Below, in pieces: positions 1 to 11,108 of a DNA stretch of 64,000 nucleotides. The DNA is from Epiperipatus broadwayi. Taxonomy: Eukaryota > Onychophora > Udeonychophora > Euonychophora > Peripatidae. The translations under genes were made by a program, and so were the position numbers. The notes below the pieces were generated by a model that was not told the DNA's origin, made no database searches, and saw only the letters and a program-made list of their open reading frames with translations. Position 1 is the first letter of the stretch; each line of letters starts with the position of its first letter. Where the stretch lies: positions 126,001-190,000 of the forward strand of contig JAQFVV010012442.1 of NCBI GenBank assembly GCA_028023455.1, in the 5' to 3' direction.

Positions 1-683
1 GACAAGAAAAAAATTTCAAATAATAAAATAAATAGCTTTTACAAACTTGAAAGAAAAATGAATATTAATTAACTATCAAATAAAAATGATTAATAATTTA
101 TTCAATTTATAAAATAATTCATCGATCTAACTATCTATTAATCATTGGAAAGAAATATATATTTGTTAAACTATTTAAGATAATTACTGTAATTTAAATG
201 TTTTTATTGTGAATGTACTATTGTTTTATTGTTATTAAAGATGAAAATGAAATGAAACATAATGCAGAGTCATACATGCATACACATGTACTACAACCTA
301 AATATTAAACTATCTTAACTAAATATAATTGAAACTGCTATTAATTGTTGACAGAAGGATAAGAATTAATGAATAAAGGATTTTGAAACCATTCAACTAA
401 TATTATACTAACACAGGATAACTTTGCATCTTTCTGACAAAATGTATCAATTCCATTAATAAACAACCACCCTTCCTTACATTAAATGCCTCATTAACCA
501 CAATAACACTAATAGATACCTATCAAATGGTCAATAAACTGCATAAGCAATCCATATTTAAGCTTTAAACAATCTCCAGCAAAAATTTTAAAATTCTAAG
601 GCTATTTCATTTTTTTTATATACAATATAACTATTTAATGCAGATACAAAGTATCTTAAACCATTGTGCCCATTCAGATGATC

Positions 684-685
<2 letters not shown>
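1..685. other. Non-coding AT-rich DNA
   Basis: No gene, RNA gene or recognisable repeat family is visible. The stretch is AT-rich, with stops in every frame. Confidence 0.6.
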
Positions 686-751
<66 letters not shown>

Positions 752-756
752 ATATA

Positions 757-803
<47 letters not shown>
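686..803. repeat. (TA)n microsatellite
   Basis: A TA dinucleotide tract of about 118 bp, interrupted once by a short A run near 755-760. Open frames reading Tyr-Ile repeats across it on both strands are artefacts of the repeat. Confidence 0.97.
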
Positions 804-805
<2 letters not shown>

Positions 806-3487
806 CCAGTCGAAAAAACACCACCACATAAACACAAGTCAGATCCAAACTCAGCTGAACCAAAACTGAATTTAAACCCAACTCACCAGCTCAGATTAGT
901 AGAAATTGATGGCACAGTGCTGTGTACCAAGAAACTAGCTCACCGGTTGGTGAGAATTAGAGACCCCTGAACTGACACTAATATCGGATAATTAATTAAC
1001 TTAAGATACTTTTAAGTCGAATCATATGTATATGTTCAGGTTGCCAACACAGACAGTGAGTATTAACTCTAAAATAATTATAAAAGAATTATGAACTAAG
1101 AAACCAAGTGTGTTTAGAAAATATTTAATAATAATAATTTGTTTTGTTTGAATTTTAAATAATGATTATATGAATCACCTCTAACCTTTAACATAGTTTA
1201 TAATGATAATAAGAGAGGCGGTCCTTATTATATGCCAATGAGAATTATACAATATTTGAAAGTCTATCTGTTTATGCCCCCAACAAGAAAACAAAGACAG
1301 ATAAAGATATTCATTAGTAAAGGAAATTATTACTCTAATTTTATTACGACAGAATGACATTTATTTTCACATTCGCAAATCCCTTCATGAAGAGCAAGAT
1401 ATGTATTTTAGGGCATAACTTTAATCTTTATTAGAAAACTTATTTGCTTTGAGATAACTGATAATTTGACTTTAATTGAAATCACTTCATCACGAATTGC
1501 GATCATCAGAGCGGGCTTTACTGGAACAGAAAGGTAATGGTGCTGATGAATTATGAGCTTCAAAGTAAAATGAACATGAAAGATAATAGCTGGTCAGTGA
1601 TTTAAAAGTTGTATGGTGGCTTGCATATGACAAGTCTTATGCCTTTTAAGTAGATGTGAACACGGGAAAGCCAATCTGAGTCGTAACTAAGAGCCTTTGG
1701 TGTTTCAAATATAATATAAGCAGGGAGGAGGAAGTGCTTTCTTCCTCTATAATTAAAATATCAGAAATGTCAGAGACAAGCCTGTAAAACAAATGATAGC
1801 TCTACACTAGCAACATTGAAGATGATGACTTGATAGTCACCATTTGGAAAATAAAACCGAGTTATAGAATGTTCTATGTGATGACCTGATCAAATGAATT
1901 AAAGTCAAATGAGCTTTTAACTAACATTATATTTAAAGTATTTGTAAATCATATTAATTATGTCCCAATCACCGTACCCTTCCTGAATCTTAATAGAAAA
2001 TAACAAAGTTGAATTACAATATATTTATTTGATTCCTTTATCAGCCCTTTGCAAAAAAACATTTTAAGATTATCTATGCATAAATAAATAAATATTAATG
2101 AAATGAGAAAATGGCGGTGGCATAGATTAAAAACAGAGCTAATAATTTATTATTAGCCAATGATAAAAATAACAATCATTTAATAATTTCTTTCGACTTG
2201 ATGATTAATAGAACTGTATAAACCTAGTTCTGATGGGTGAGAATTACTATTAGAATTAATATATTATTATTTGCATAAAGCCAATAGAACAAAAGGGCTC
2301 ATCGAGTCGAAGGATTATTGGCATATAATTAAAATAACAACATTAATAAAATACTCAATAAATATATATAATAAAACATATAAAACACCATTGTGAGAAA
2401 AGAAAGTTAAATTTAAAGATGAGAAGTTGAGAGAATTATGATATAATTACAATAGCATAAATAAAAAGGTTTTATAAAGATTATTACATTATAAATGAGA
2501 AGATCTCTTTAAGGGGAGTGTAAAATAAAGTTTGTAACTGGCCAGAAAGTTTAAGGTTCATTATGGAAATATATTACCCATTTATTCCGGGGCTGGTTCC
2601 TTAGGTTACACGTCCAATTTGGTAAAAGATAGGCATGCATTAAGTTGATTACCTGAACAGCATTTCATTTGATTTTGGCAGCATGATTTGTCTGGAAAGA
2701 ATTTAGAAGCTTCATCGAAGATTTTCAATGGGCTTCAGGAACCACAGCCAGATTCCTGATGTTCTAGCCCTTCACCATAATCGAAATACTATTTAAATTT
2801 TTTCATTTTTATATGCATAGGGTTTGCTGCATTTCTCTACAACAAAGATGGCTTCCTTCTCTCCAAACTTTTCAGAGGAATATACACTGTCCTCTGATGC
2901 CTTCAGGCTACTGCTTCTTTCATTATCAATGTTTTTAGATACATTCCTTTGATAAGGCTTTCAAACTCATTAACTTGAATTCATTTTCTAATTAGAAAAT
3001 GAATTCTTAAAATCAGAAAATTAGTAAATCCTTACATTTCAAATACTTATCTATTTTTCTAATTAATAAGAGTTTACCTATTGTTTTTGGAAAGGGAAAA
3101 TCTGAAACCTTATCGAAAGAATGTAGCTTTTAATCGATAAAACTTTAATAAATTATTTAAATATAAAATCAAACATTCCCAACGCAATGAATCTTTCGAA
3201 CAATTATATATATTTAAATATTTACAAATATATATGCACAATCCACACAGTTATAATATATAAATTCATGAATAATTCTATCATGAATTTATTAATAGAA
3301 ATGATCAATTTAAATCCGATACTAATTAATTTTAATACGCATTTATAAAATAAGTTATTCTTTATGGAAATTAGCATGGATTGAATGTATAAAGCCCCAT
3401 TGCATCAAAAATTTAAGGTTAGTACTAGGGTTTGAAGTGGGCTTGTGGCTAGATGTCATGAAGCTAGGATCGAACTCAGATCTGACT
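804..3487. other. Non-coding AT-rich DNA
   Basis: No open frame of convincing length or composition and no recognisable element. There is a perfect short inverted repeat of a TTTTCTAATTAGAAAA type near 2,985-3,005. Nothing else stands out. Confidence 0.6.
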
Positions 3488-3529
3488 GCCTCAATATATA
3501 TATATATATATATATATATAGGCAGAGGG

Positions 3530-3567
<38 letters not shown>

Positions 3568-3574
3568 CCCTTTG
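3488..3574. repeat. Two TA tracts bounding inverted copies of flanking sequence
   Basis: Two TA tracts (about 3,494-3,520 and 3,535-3,562) enclose a 13-bp unique segment. The segment reads AGGGTCAC into the second TA tract and the sequence after that tract is its reverse complement GTGACCCT, so the arms plus the TA form a perfect palindrome. Its other side, AGGCA, is the inverse of TGCCT just before the first tract. The middle segment is thus an inverted fusion of both flanks. Confidence 0.9.
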
Positions 3575-3957
3575 AATGGGCACAAGAAACCAACTTTAAC
3601 TAAATTATACTGTATCAATGGTGAATAACTGCATTTAACTAAAAAAATGAAATAGTGCTAAAAAATTTTTAAAAAAATTGGTTAATGTTATAAAACCTTA
3701 TGTGAAAGTTGCTTATGGATGTTAGTTGAGAATCTTATAAGCATTTAGGAATTAATATTATATTTGATGAAATTTTTAATGGAAGAAAGGGGGTTGGATT
3801 ATTACAGGAATTGTTAATATGCAAATGATGTTAATATAAAGTTGTTTTATTTAGTTGTAGAATAGTATTGGTATTTATTTATATGGTTTTCTGATCTGTT
3901 TATTCATTTGAAAACCCATCCAGGTATAGGTAGTATAATCAGTGTAATATGTTTAAC

Positions 3958-4073
<116 letters not shown>

Positions 4074-4743
4074 GTGTCCTCTGTATGTGGATTTGATATA
4101 AAACAAAATATTGTTACTTAAGGAATTGCAGATTTGCCATGAACAATTAATTAGCTTTGGACCAAAATAATTATTCATAATAATAACTATTAAAATTTTG
4201 GAAGCAATTGTTTTTCGGGTTTTTTTTTTTGGGGGGGGACCTGCTAAGTTACTGCCAAGTTAAAATTTTCCAGAATTAACTAAATTATAGATATTAAAAA
4301 AATACATAACTGAAGTAGTATATCTGCTATCTCTGTTATTATAAAAAGTTATTATTCATGCATTGTATAAGAAAACTCAATTAGCTATTGCTAAGAATAT
4401 TTTAGATTGCTGAATTAAATTTAAAATGGTGAATGTTTATTATATAGGAATTTGTTTTCATGTTCACTCTTGCTTTCACAACGTTCAGTAAAATTTATGT
4501 TGGAAAAGAAATTTTGCAAGTGAATTTTTTTTACTTAAAGAAAAGTGACTTTTTCTTTATTGCTATTAATATGCTACAGATAGCCAGATATTTAATTTAT
4601 TTATTTGCTTATTTAATTTATGATATTTCTTTGACTTCAATAATGTCTCAGATGTATAGTATATTGCAATTTGCAATATGCTGGTAAATGATTATTATTT
4701 AAATATTATGTCTTATGTTGGTTACATATTTGTTTTTATGGAC

Positions 4744-4793
4744 TTATTGAAGAGAGGTGTATATATATATATATATATATACACCTCTCTTCA

Positions 4794-4831
<38 letters not shown>
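4744..4831. repeat. TA-bounded perfect palindrome
   Basis: The 17-base arm TTATTGAAGAGAGGTGT (4,744-4,760) is followed by a TA tract, its exact reverse complement (4,781-4,797), then a second TA tract to 4,831. The stem including the TA part would be 54 bp long without mismatch. It matches the architecture at 3,488, 22,515, 57,094, 61,187 and 61,459. Confidence 0.93.
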
Positions 4832-4834
<3 letters not shown>

Positions 4835-7140
4835 GTCTTGGAATGAGCATTGGGCTTAGAGTGTAGCACATGTATGAAAGAAATATTGTGCCAGAAATGG
4901 TACAACCTCGTTTATAATAATTATTGCCATTTTAAATTTTAAAATAGCTAATAGCTTGTCATAATCTATTTTTTTTTAATTTCAGTTTACCATTTTATTT
5001 ACCGTAATATTTCCATATTATATAATTTGAAATTACTTTATCACTCTTATTCATACATATGTGTGCCTATCTTATGCATTTACTTTATATAACTAGTAAA
5101 TATTCAGTTTTATAACTGATTTTTTTTCTGTTGATTTTGGATAATGGATAATGCTATATGCTAAAATAATTGAAAGAATTAGTGAGCTATCTGTGTGTGT
5201 ATTTATTTTTCAATGTATAGAATGAAATGTATAGAATAGCTTTGAAAAAGAAAGTTATTCATAATATGTTCTATGTTGATTGGTATTGAGAACTCTCTCC
5301 CTTAATATGTTTAAGTATTTGCCATGAGTGAAGTATATTTCTAGATTGCATATGTGTGGATTATAAGAAATGATATTTTGTGAAGTTGAATCGTATATTT
5401 CCCTATTATTCTGGTGGTGAGACTAAGTTCCACAACAATAGTATACCTCAAGGTTAGGTGGGAATTCGTTATTTGTTGTTACATTTATTAGCCAAGAAGC
5501 TTGTATATTCCTCATGTGCTTAAATTTTTCATGACTTTATTTTTGTGTTATCATAAAAACATATCTATATGCAATGAAGTCGGTGGTTAAATAAATAGTA
5601 AGATTAAATTATTTATGGAATATTAAAGCAGAAATAGATTTCTTGGTTAGTCTATGGCATTGTCCATATTTTGACACTTATTTAGTAATTCATAAGTAAA
5701 TCAACAAGACTTAAATATATTGATTTTGTCTTAATTAAAGTGTAAGATGTGATACGCATGTAATTCAAATAATCTTGCAGACATGAGAGAATAATATTAT
5801 CAAACTTATACATTAAAATTTATTTATTTTGAATTGTATCATGCTTGAAATCATAAAATCATCAGAAAGATTATTTTTATTTAGAATGTATGAAAAGAAT
5901 ATATATTTTTTTTAAAAAATATTTTATTGAGCTATTTAAAGTTACTCTCTTGACAGCCAATGTTATTAATTTGTTTTATCCCAATAACTGATAGTGTGAC
6001 CTCTCTAACTTGCATATTTGTGTCCATAATAAGATATTTATTTATTCAGTGTTGTTTGCTAATAAAGATGTTAGATTTAATTAATAGCTTAAATATATTC
6101 AAAGTTAAAATATAAATGCATTATTTTATTTGTTAACTTATGTCTATAAATGTCTAATCAATAAATGATAAAGTATGTAATAAAAGTGATTCCAAACCCA
6201 GGTTAGAAAACATATTTGTGAGTTTAGAAATTAGGACAAACCGTCCCAATGTGAATGAGTTATATTTATTTTGATTGCAAATGTGCATAAACGCTTTATA
6301 TATTTATTTAAAAAAAAAAACTTTGTCTCGAGATGTTATTATTTGCATCCATATTCTAATTTCCACATTCCACATGTTTATTATAACATAAATGCATTAC
6401 TTTGTCAATTTGATAATAAACATAATGGAATCTGATAATTTTGTTCTCTTGATTTAAATAATATATGAAATACTTTACCATTCCGTAAACTTATGAAGGA
6501 GGCTGCATACTTAATTTATTATTTAGAGAATGAGGTGAGATTAAAAGATACCATATTTCCTTCATTATCTAATTGCTAGTCCATTGAAACATTACTAAAT
6601 TCATTCCATTATTTTCTATATATAACAGTTATCAGTTACTGGATAATATATTTTCTATAACAAAATTGTATTAAAGATTCTCTGAGATCTAATTTCATAT
6701 TTCAAAATTAATATTAATTTAGTTATTTACATTAAAATGTGCTTAGATAGTGGAGTTATTTAGGATTATGTTTTTCTGTTAATGATATATTAAGATAATA
6801 TAGAAGTATATTTAGATGATGAAAGAGATCAAATTGACATTATAGTTTATTAGCTTGGAAAAATGAAACTTTACTGACCTCTATCATTTTATTGATTAGC
6901 AAATGAGTCATATAATGATTTTAATGGTTAATATCATTTCTTCCTTTATTTATTTACATTTTAAATGTTATTGACTTCCTATAATCCTCCATTGAGCTAA
7001 GCTATAAGTTAGGCATAAGTAGACGAGTCTCAGTACTAATTCAAAGTAAAATAAAGTATTAATTTATTTTATTCATTAATAGAATTGGCGCCCTGGGCAT
7101 TTGCTCATATAATGTATAGGATCAGTGTTGAATAGAGGAA
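4832..7140. other. Non-coding AT-rich DNA
   Basis: No gene or element recognised. A TTGGCGCCCTGGGCAT stretch at about 7,085-7,100 superficially resembles a retroviral primer-binding site, but no LTR adjoins it. Confidence 0.55.
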
Positions 7141-7198
7141 TTATATATATATATATATATATAAAATACATATTTTGCGGGTTCATCCGTGTTAAAAA

Positions 7199-7263
7199 CT
7201 TTTAATATCAATACACTGACGTTTCGACTTGGTCACACAAGCCATCCACAGAGTTATAAAAAG
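7199..7263 (-). ncRNA. Hammerhead-like motif at 3' end of Penelope-like element (left arm)
   Basis: Minus-strand counterpart of the motif at 10,868-10,932, identical by eye: CTGTGGA, a six-pair stem II, GAAAC and GTC in hammerhead order, with pairing flanks. See the right-arm entry for details of pairing and the core substitution. Confidence 0.55.
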
Positions 7264-7345
7264 GTAGAAAGACGGTTGTAGAGGCGCTACAATCACTGGT
7301 TTGAATAAAACATTAAAAATCCCACCAATAGCAAAAATGTTAAAT

Positions 7346-9062
7346 TTAAGAATGTTTTTTAAAGAAATCTTTCCAAATAGGAGGAAGTTTGCACGTATCA
7401 TCTCGCTTATTGATACAATCTGGCCTTTTAAGTATCTCAATGGCTTCTCTGATTTTGCATTGGTAGAGATTATCACATCTGGATATGATCCTGGTACTAG
7501 AAAAATCTATTTTATGACCTGAATCTATAGTATGGAGTGAGAGTGCTGATGATGATGAGTGTTGTTTAACTGCATTAGCATGCTCATCTCTCCTAACACT
7601 GATGCGACGATTACTCATACCTATGTAAGAAGCTTTACAATTTTTACATGAGATTTGATAGACACCATGAGATTCAAGAGGGATTGAATCCTTAGGCTTG
7701 GTTATTATATTGCTGATCTTTTGATGAGCAGAAAATGCTGTATCTATATTATAGCGTTTTAATATACGTCCGATACTGTCTGTAGTTCCTTTTACATATG
7801 GAACACAAATCCTAATAGCTGACTTATCATCTTTTTGTTTCCTATTTTGTCTATTTTGGGCTTGAAATAAGGCTTTTTTTATAAATTTGTAATTATAACT
7901 ATTTGCTAATAAAACACTATTAATATGATTTATTTCTTCTTTCAGATGTGTGTCATCTGAAAGGTTAATTGCTCTATTTAAAAGAGTTTTGGCTACAGAA
8001 ACTATCTGAGTTGGGTGATGATGAGAATGGAAATGTAAATATCTGTCTGTGTGTGTATCCTTTCTGTAAATAGAAAAAAATAAACTATTTGGTGTTCTGG
8101 TGACTAGAACATCAAGAAAAGGGAGTTTTCCATCAGACTCTGTCTCCATTGTAAATTTAATATGAGGATGCATATTATTTAAATGTAAGAAAAAATCATC
8201 TAATGTATTTTTTCCATGTTGCCATATGACAAAAGTGTCATCTATGTATCTGAGCCAAATGAGAGGTTTTAAAGATGATGATTCTAAAGCACGAGTTTCT
8301 ATATATTCCATGAATAAATCAGCTATTACTCCTGAGATAGGTGAGCCCATAGGAGTACCAAAAACTTGTCTGTAATGCTGTCCATTGTATACAAAATATG
8401 TATTTAAGAGACAATGTTTAATCAAAGCAATAATATGGTCTGGTAAATTGCAACGTTGTGAGATTATATTTAAAGCTTCATCAATTGGAATGTTTGTAAA
8501 CAAAGACACGACATCAAAACTGACCAGAATGTCACTAGCATTAATTTTTAAACTTTTTAAAACAGAAATAAAATGAAGAGAGTTTTTAATATATGATTTA
8601 ATAGATGGGATTGTAGGTTTCATGAAATCCGATAAGTATCTAGCTAAAATATGAGTTGGAGAACCTATTGCACTTACTATTGGACGAAGAGGGGTATCTG
8701 GTTTGTGAATTTTTGGAAGTCCATAAAATTTTGGACAGACACAAGATTTTTCACGAGTGATTATTTTATTTTTTATCTCTGTTTCAATAGGTGATTTATT
8801 AATAATAGCTTTTGTTGTTTTTTCCAAATATGTAGTATGATCTCTTTTTGATAGTTTGTAAGTTTTATCACTAAGCAGATCTAAAATTTTATTATGGTAA
8901 ATGTCACGATCCATTACAACTGTGGCGTTACCTTTATCAGCTGGAAGTACAACAATTGATTTGTCCGATTTTATATTATTTAATGCTTGTCTTTCTTTCT
9001 TTGAAAAATTATTTTTAGGAAGCTTAGCTTTTTTTAAAATATTACAAATCTCAGCTCTAGCT
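7346..9062 (-). pseudogene. Penelope-like reverse transcriptase with C-terminal GIY-YIG endonuclease, 5'-truncated (left arm)
   Basis: This protein would copy element RNA into DNA from a nick made by its GIY-YIG nuclease, in the nucleus. Visible in order: RT palm motif LVSFDVVSLFTNIP, the GTPMGSPISG block, the YIDD active site, then the GIY-YIG module with GVYQISC, two Cys before SYIG, a downstream Arg/His-rich helix and the Glu of REAIEIL. Of the two arms this one lacks the frameshift and is open from the palindrome centre to its stop. The open frame continues past the centre to 9,229, but those first ~55 residues come from the antisense of the opposite arm and are not part of the protein. 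The N-terminal part of a normal Penelope-like ORF is missing. The C-terminal GIY-YIG is typical of Penelope, Poseidon and Neptune lineages; I do not assign one. Confidence 0.88.
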
Positions 9063-9067
9063 GATTT

Positions 9068-10785
9068 AGCTAGAGCTGAGATTTGTAATATTTTAAAAAA
9101 AGCTAAGCTTCCTAAAAATAATTTTTCAAAGAAAGAAAGACAAGCATTAAATAATATAAAATCGGACAAATCAATTGTTGTACTTCCAGCTGATAAAGGT
9201 AACGCCACAGTTGTAATGGATCGTGACATTTACCATAATAAAATTTTAGATCTGCTTAGTGATAAAACTTACAAACTATCAAAAAGAGATCATACTACAT
9301 ATTTGGAAAAAAACAACAAAAGCTATTATTAATAAATCACCTATTGAAACAGAGATAAAAAATAAAATAATCCCTCGTGAAAAATCTTGTGTCTGTCCAA
9401 AATTTTATGGACTTCCAAAAATTCACAAACCAGATACCCCTCTTCGTCCAATAGTAAGTGCAATAGGTTCTCCAACTCATATTTTAGCTAGATACTTATC
9501 GGATTTCATGAAACCTACAATCCCATCTATTAAATCATATATTAAAAACTCTCTTCATTTTATTTCTGTTTTAAAAAGTTTAAAAATTAATGCTAGTGAC
9601 ATTCTGGTCAGTTTTGATGTCGTGTCTTTGTTTACAAACATTCCAATTGATGAAGCTTTAAATATAATCTCACAACGTTGCAATTTACCAGACCATATTA
9701 TTGCTTTGATTAAACATTGTCTCTTAAATACATATTTTGTATACAATGGACAGCATTACAGACAAGTTTTTGGTACTCCTATGGGCTCACCTATCTCAGG
9801 AGTAATAGCTGATTTATTCATGGAATATATAGAAACTCGTGCTTTAGAATCATCATCTTTAAAACCTCTCATTTGGCTCAGATACATAGATGACACTTTT
9901 GTCATATGGCAACATGGAAAAAATACATTAGATGATTTTTTCTTACATTTAAATAATATGCATCCTCATATTAAATTTACAATGGAGACAGAGTCTGATG
10001 GAAAACTCCCTTTTCTTGATGTTCTAGTCACCAGAACACCAAATAGTTTATCTTTTTCTATTTACAGAAAGGATACACACACAGACAGATATTTACATTT
10101 CCATTCTCATCATCACCCAACTCAGATAGTTTCTGTAGCCAAAACTCTTTTAAATAGAGCAATTAACCTTTCAGATGACACACATCTGAAAGAAGAAATA
10201 AATCATATTAATAGTGTTTTATTAGCAAATAGTTATAATTACAAATTTATAAAAAAAGCCTTATTTCAAGCCCAAAATAGACAAAATAGGAAACAAAAAG
10301 ATGATAAGTCAGCTATTAGGATTTGTGTTCCATATGTAAAAGGAACTACAGACAGTATCGGACGTATATTAAAACGCTATAATATAGATACAGCATTTTC
10401 TGCTCATCAAAAGATCAGCAATATAATAACCAAGCCTAAGGATTCAATCCCTCTTGAATCTCATGGTGTCTATCAAATCTCATGTAAAAATTGTAAAGCT
10501 TCTTACATAGGTATGAGTAATCGTCGCATCAGTGTTAGGAGAGATGAGCATGCTAATGCAGTTAAACAACACTCATCATCATCAGCACTCTCACTCCATA
10601 CTATAGATTCAGGTCATAAAATAGATTTTTCTAGTACCAGGATCATATCCAGATGTGATAATCTCTACCAATGCAAAATCAGAGAAGCCATTGAGATACT
10701 TAAAAGGCCAGATTGTATCAATAAGCGAGATGATACGTGCAAACTTCCTCCTATTTGGAAAGATTTCTTTAAAAAACATTCTTAA
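9068..10785 (+). pseudogene. Penelope-like RT with GIY-YIG endonuclease, 5'-truncated and frameshifted (right arm)
   Basis: Same protein as in the left arm, read outward on the plus strand. An extra A in the run 9,307-9,313 shifts the frame, so the N-terminal part ends at 9,332 and the rest is open from about 9,259 to the stop at 10,785. In this latter 508-codon part, RT motif VSFDVVSLFTNIP is near residues 118-129, GTPMGSPISG near 172-181, YIDD at 209-212, GVY at 403-405 and YIG at 416-418 with Cys409 and Cys412 between them, and a catalytic-type Glu near 477. There is no start codon of its own at the truncated end. Compared with the left arm, the frameshift is the only disabling difference I found. 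Confidence 0.87.
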
Positions 10786-10867
10786 ATTTAACATTTTTGC
10801 TATTGGTGGGATTTTTAATGTTTTATTCAAACCAGTGATTGTAGCGCCTCTACAACCGTCTTTCTAC

Positions 10868-10932
10868 CTTTTTATAACTCTGTGGATGGCTTGTGTGACC
10901 AAGTCGAAACGTCAGTGTATTGATATTAAAAG
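10868..10932 (+). ncRNA. Hammerhead-like ribozyme motif in Penelope-like 3' region (probably weakened)
   Basis: The order of parts is that of a type I hammerhead. Core CTGTGGA (10,880-10,886) is followed by a U, then stem II GGCTTG/CAAGTC with a TGTGAC loop, GAAAC (10,906-10,910) and GTC (10,911-10,913), after which cleavage would occur. Stem I is ACT/AGT next to the core, plus a distal CTTTT/AAAAG helix. Helix III would be only the AC/GT pairs with no loop, the minimal helix III known from Penelope-like elements. The consensus core CUGANGA has A6; here it is U, so activity is doubtful. Hammerheads in Penelope-like elements are established; this copy is read by eye. Confidence 0.55.
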
Positions 10933-10998
10933 TTTTTAACACGGATGAACCCGCAAAATATGTATTTTATATATTTAACCCGTGCAAATCTTCGTTTT

Positions 10999-11000
<2 letters not shown>

Positions 11001-11084
<84 letters not shown>
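11001..11084. repeat. (TA)n microsatellite between Penelope-like palindrome and Gypsy LTR
   Basis: TA tract of about 84 bp, abutting the 3' side of the Penelope-like palindrome on the left and nearly abutting the left LTR of the Gypsy element. Confidence 0.97.
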
Positions 11085-11087
<3 letters not shown>

Positions 11088-11108
11088 CAGAGGTTCAACG
11101 TGACTGAA

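Larger units (their letters stand above)
7161..10970. mobile_element. Head-to-head pair of Penelope-like elements (palindrome)
   Basis: The left arm (7,161-9,062) and right arm (9,068-10,970) are reverse complements separated only by GATTT. I see a handful of differences over 1.9 kb, including six versus seven A in one run (8,818-8,823 against 9,307-9,313) and a Thr/Pro change. Each arm holds the same 5'-truncated Penelope-like ORF (RT plus GIY-YIG nuclease) running outward, followed by a 3' region with a hammerhead-like motif. TA tracts lie outside both ends (7,141-7,161 and 11,001-11,084). Inverted partial copies are a known arrangement of Penelope-like elements. Identical truncation points in both arms are unusual and also fit hairpin formation or a fold-back artefact. 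Confidence 0.9.

Noticed and set aside
666-881. Tyr-Ile repeat open frames over TA tracts (also 3,355-3,628, 3,939-4,178, 19,705-20,159, 22,463-22,645, 41,637-41,825)
   Set aside because: They are translations of TA dinucleotides on both strands, with no conserved flanking protein. In 19,872-20,159 the real content is integrase, described separately.
4460-4687. 75-codon hydrophobic open frame
   Set aside because: AT-rich composition gives Phe/Ile/Leu/Tyr by chance; no homology, splice sites or conserved features.
7085-7100. TTGGCGCCCTGGGCAT, resembling a tRNA-Lys primer-binding site
   Set aside because: No LTR end adjoins it and no retroviral coding sequence follows; single occurrence.
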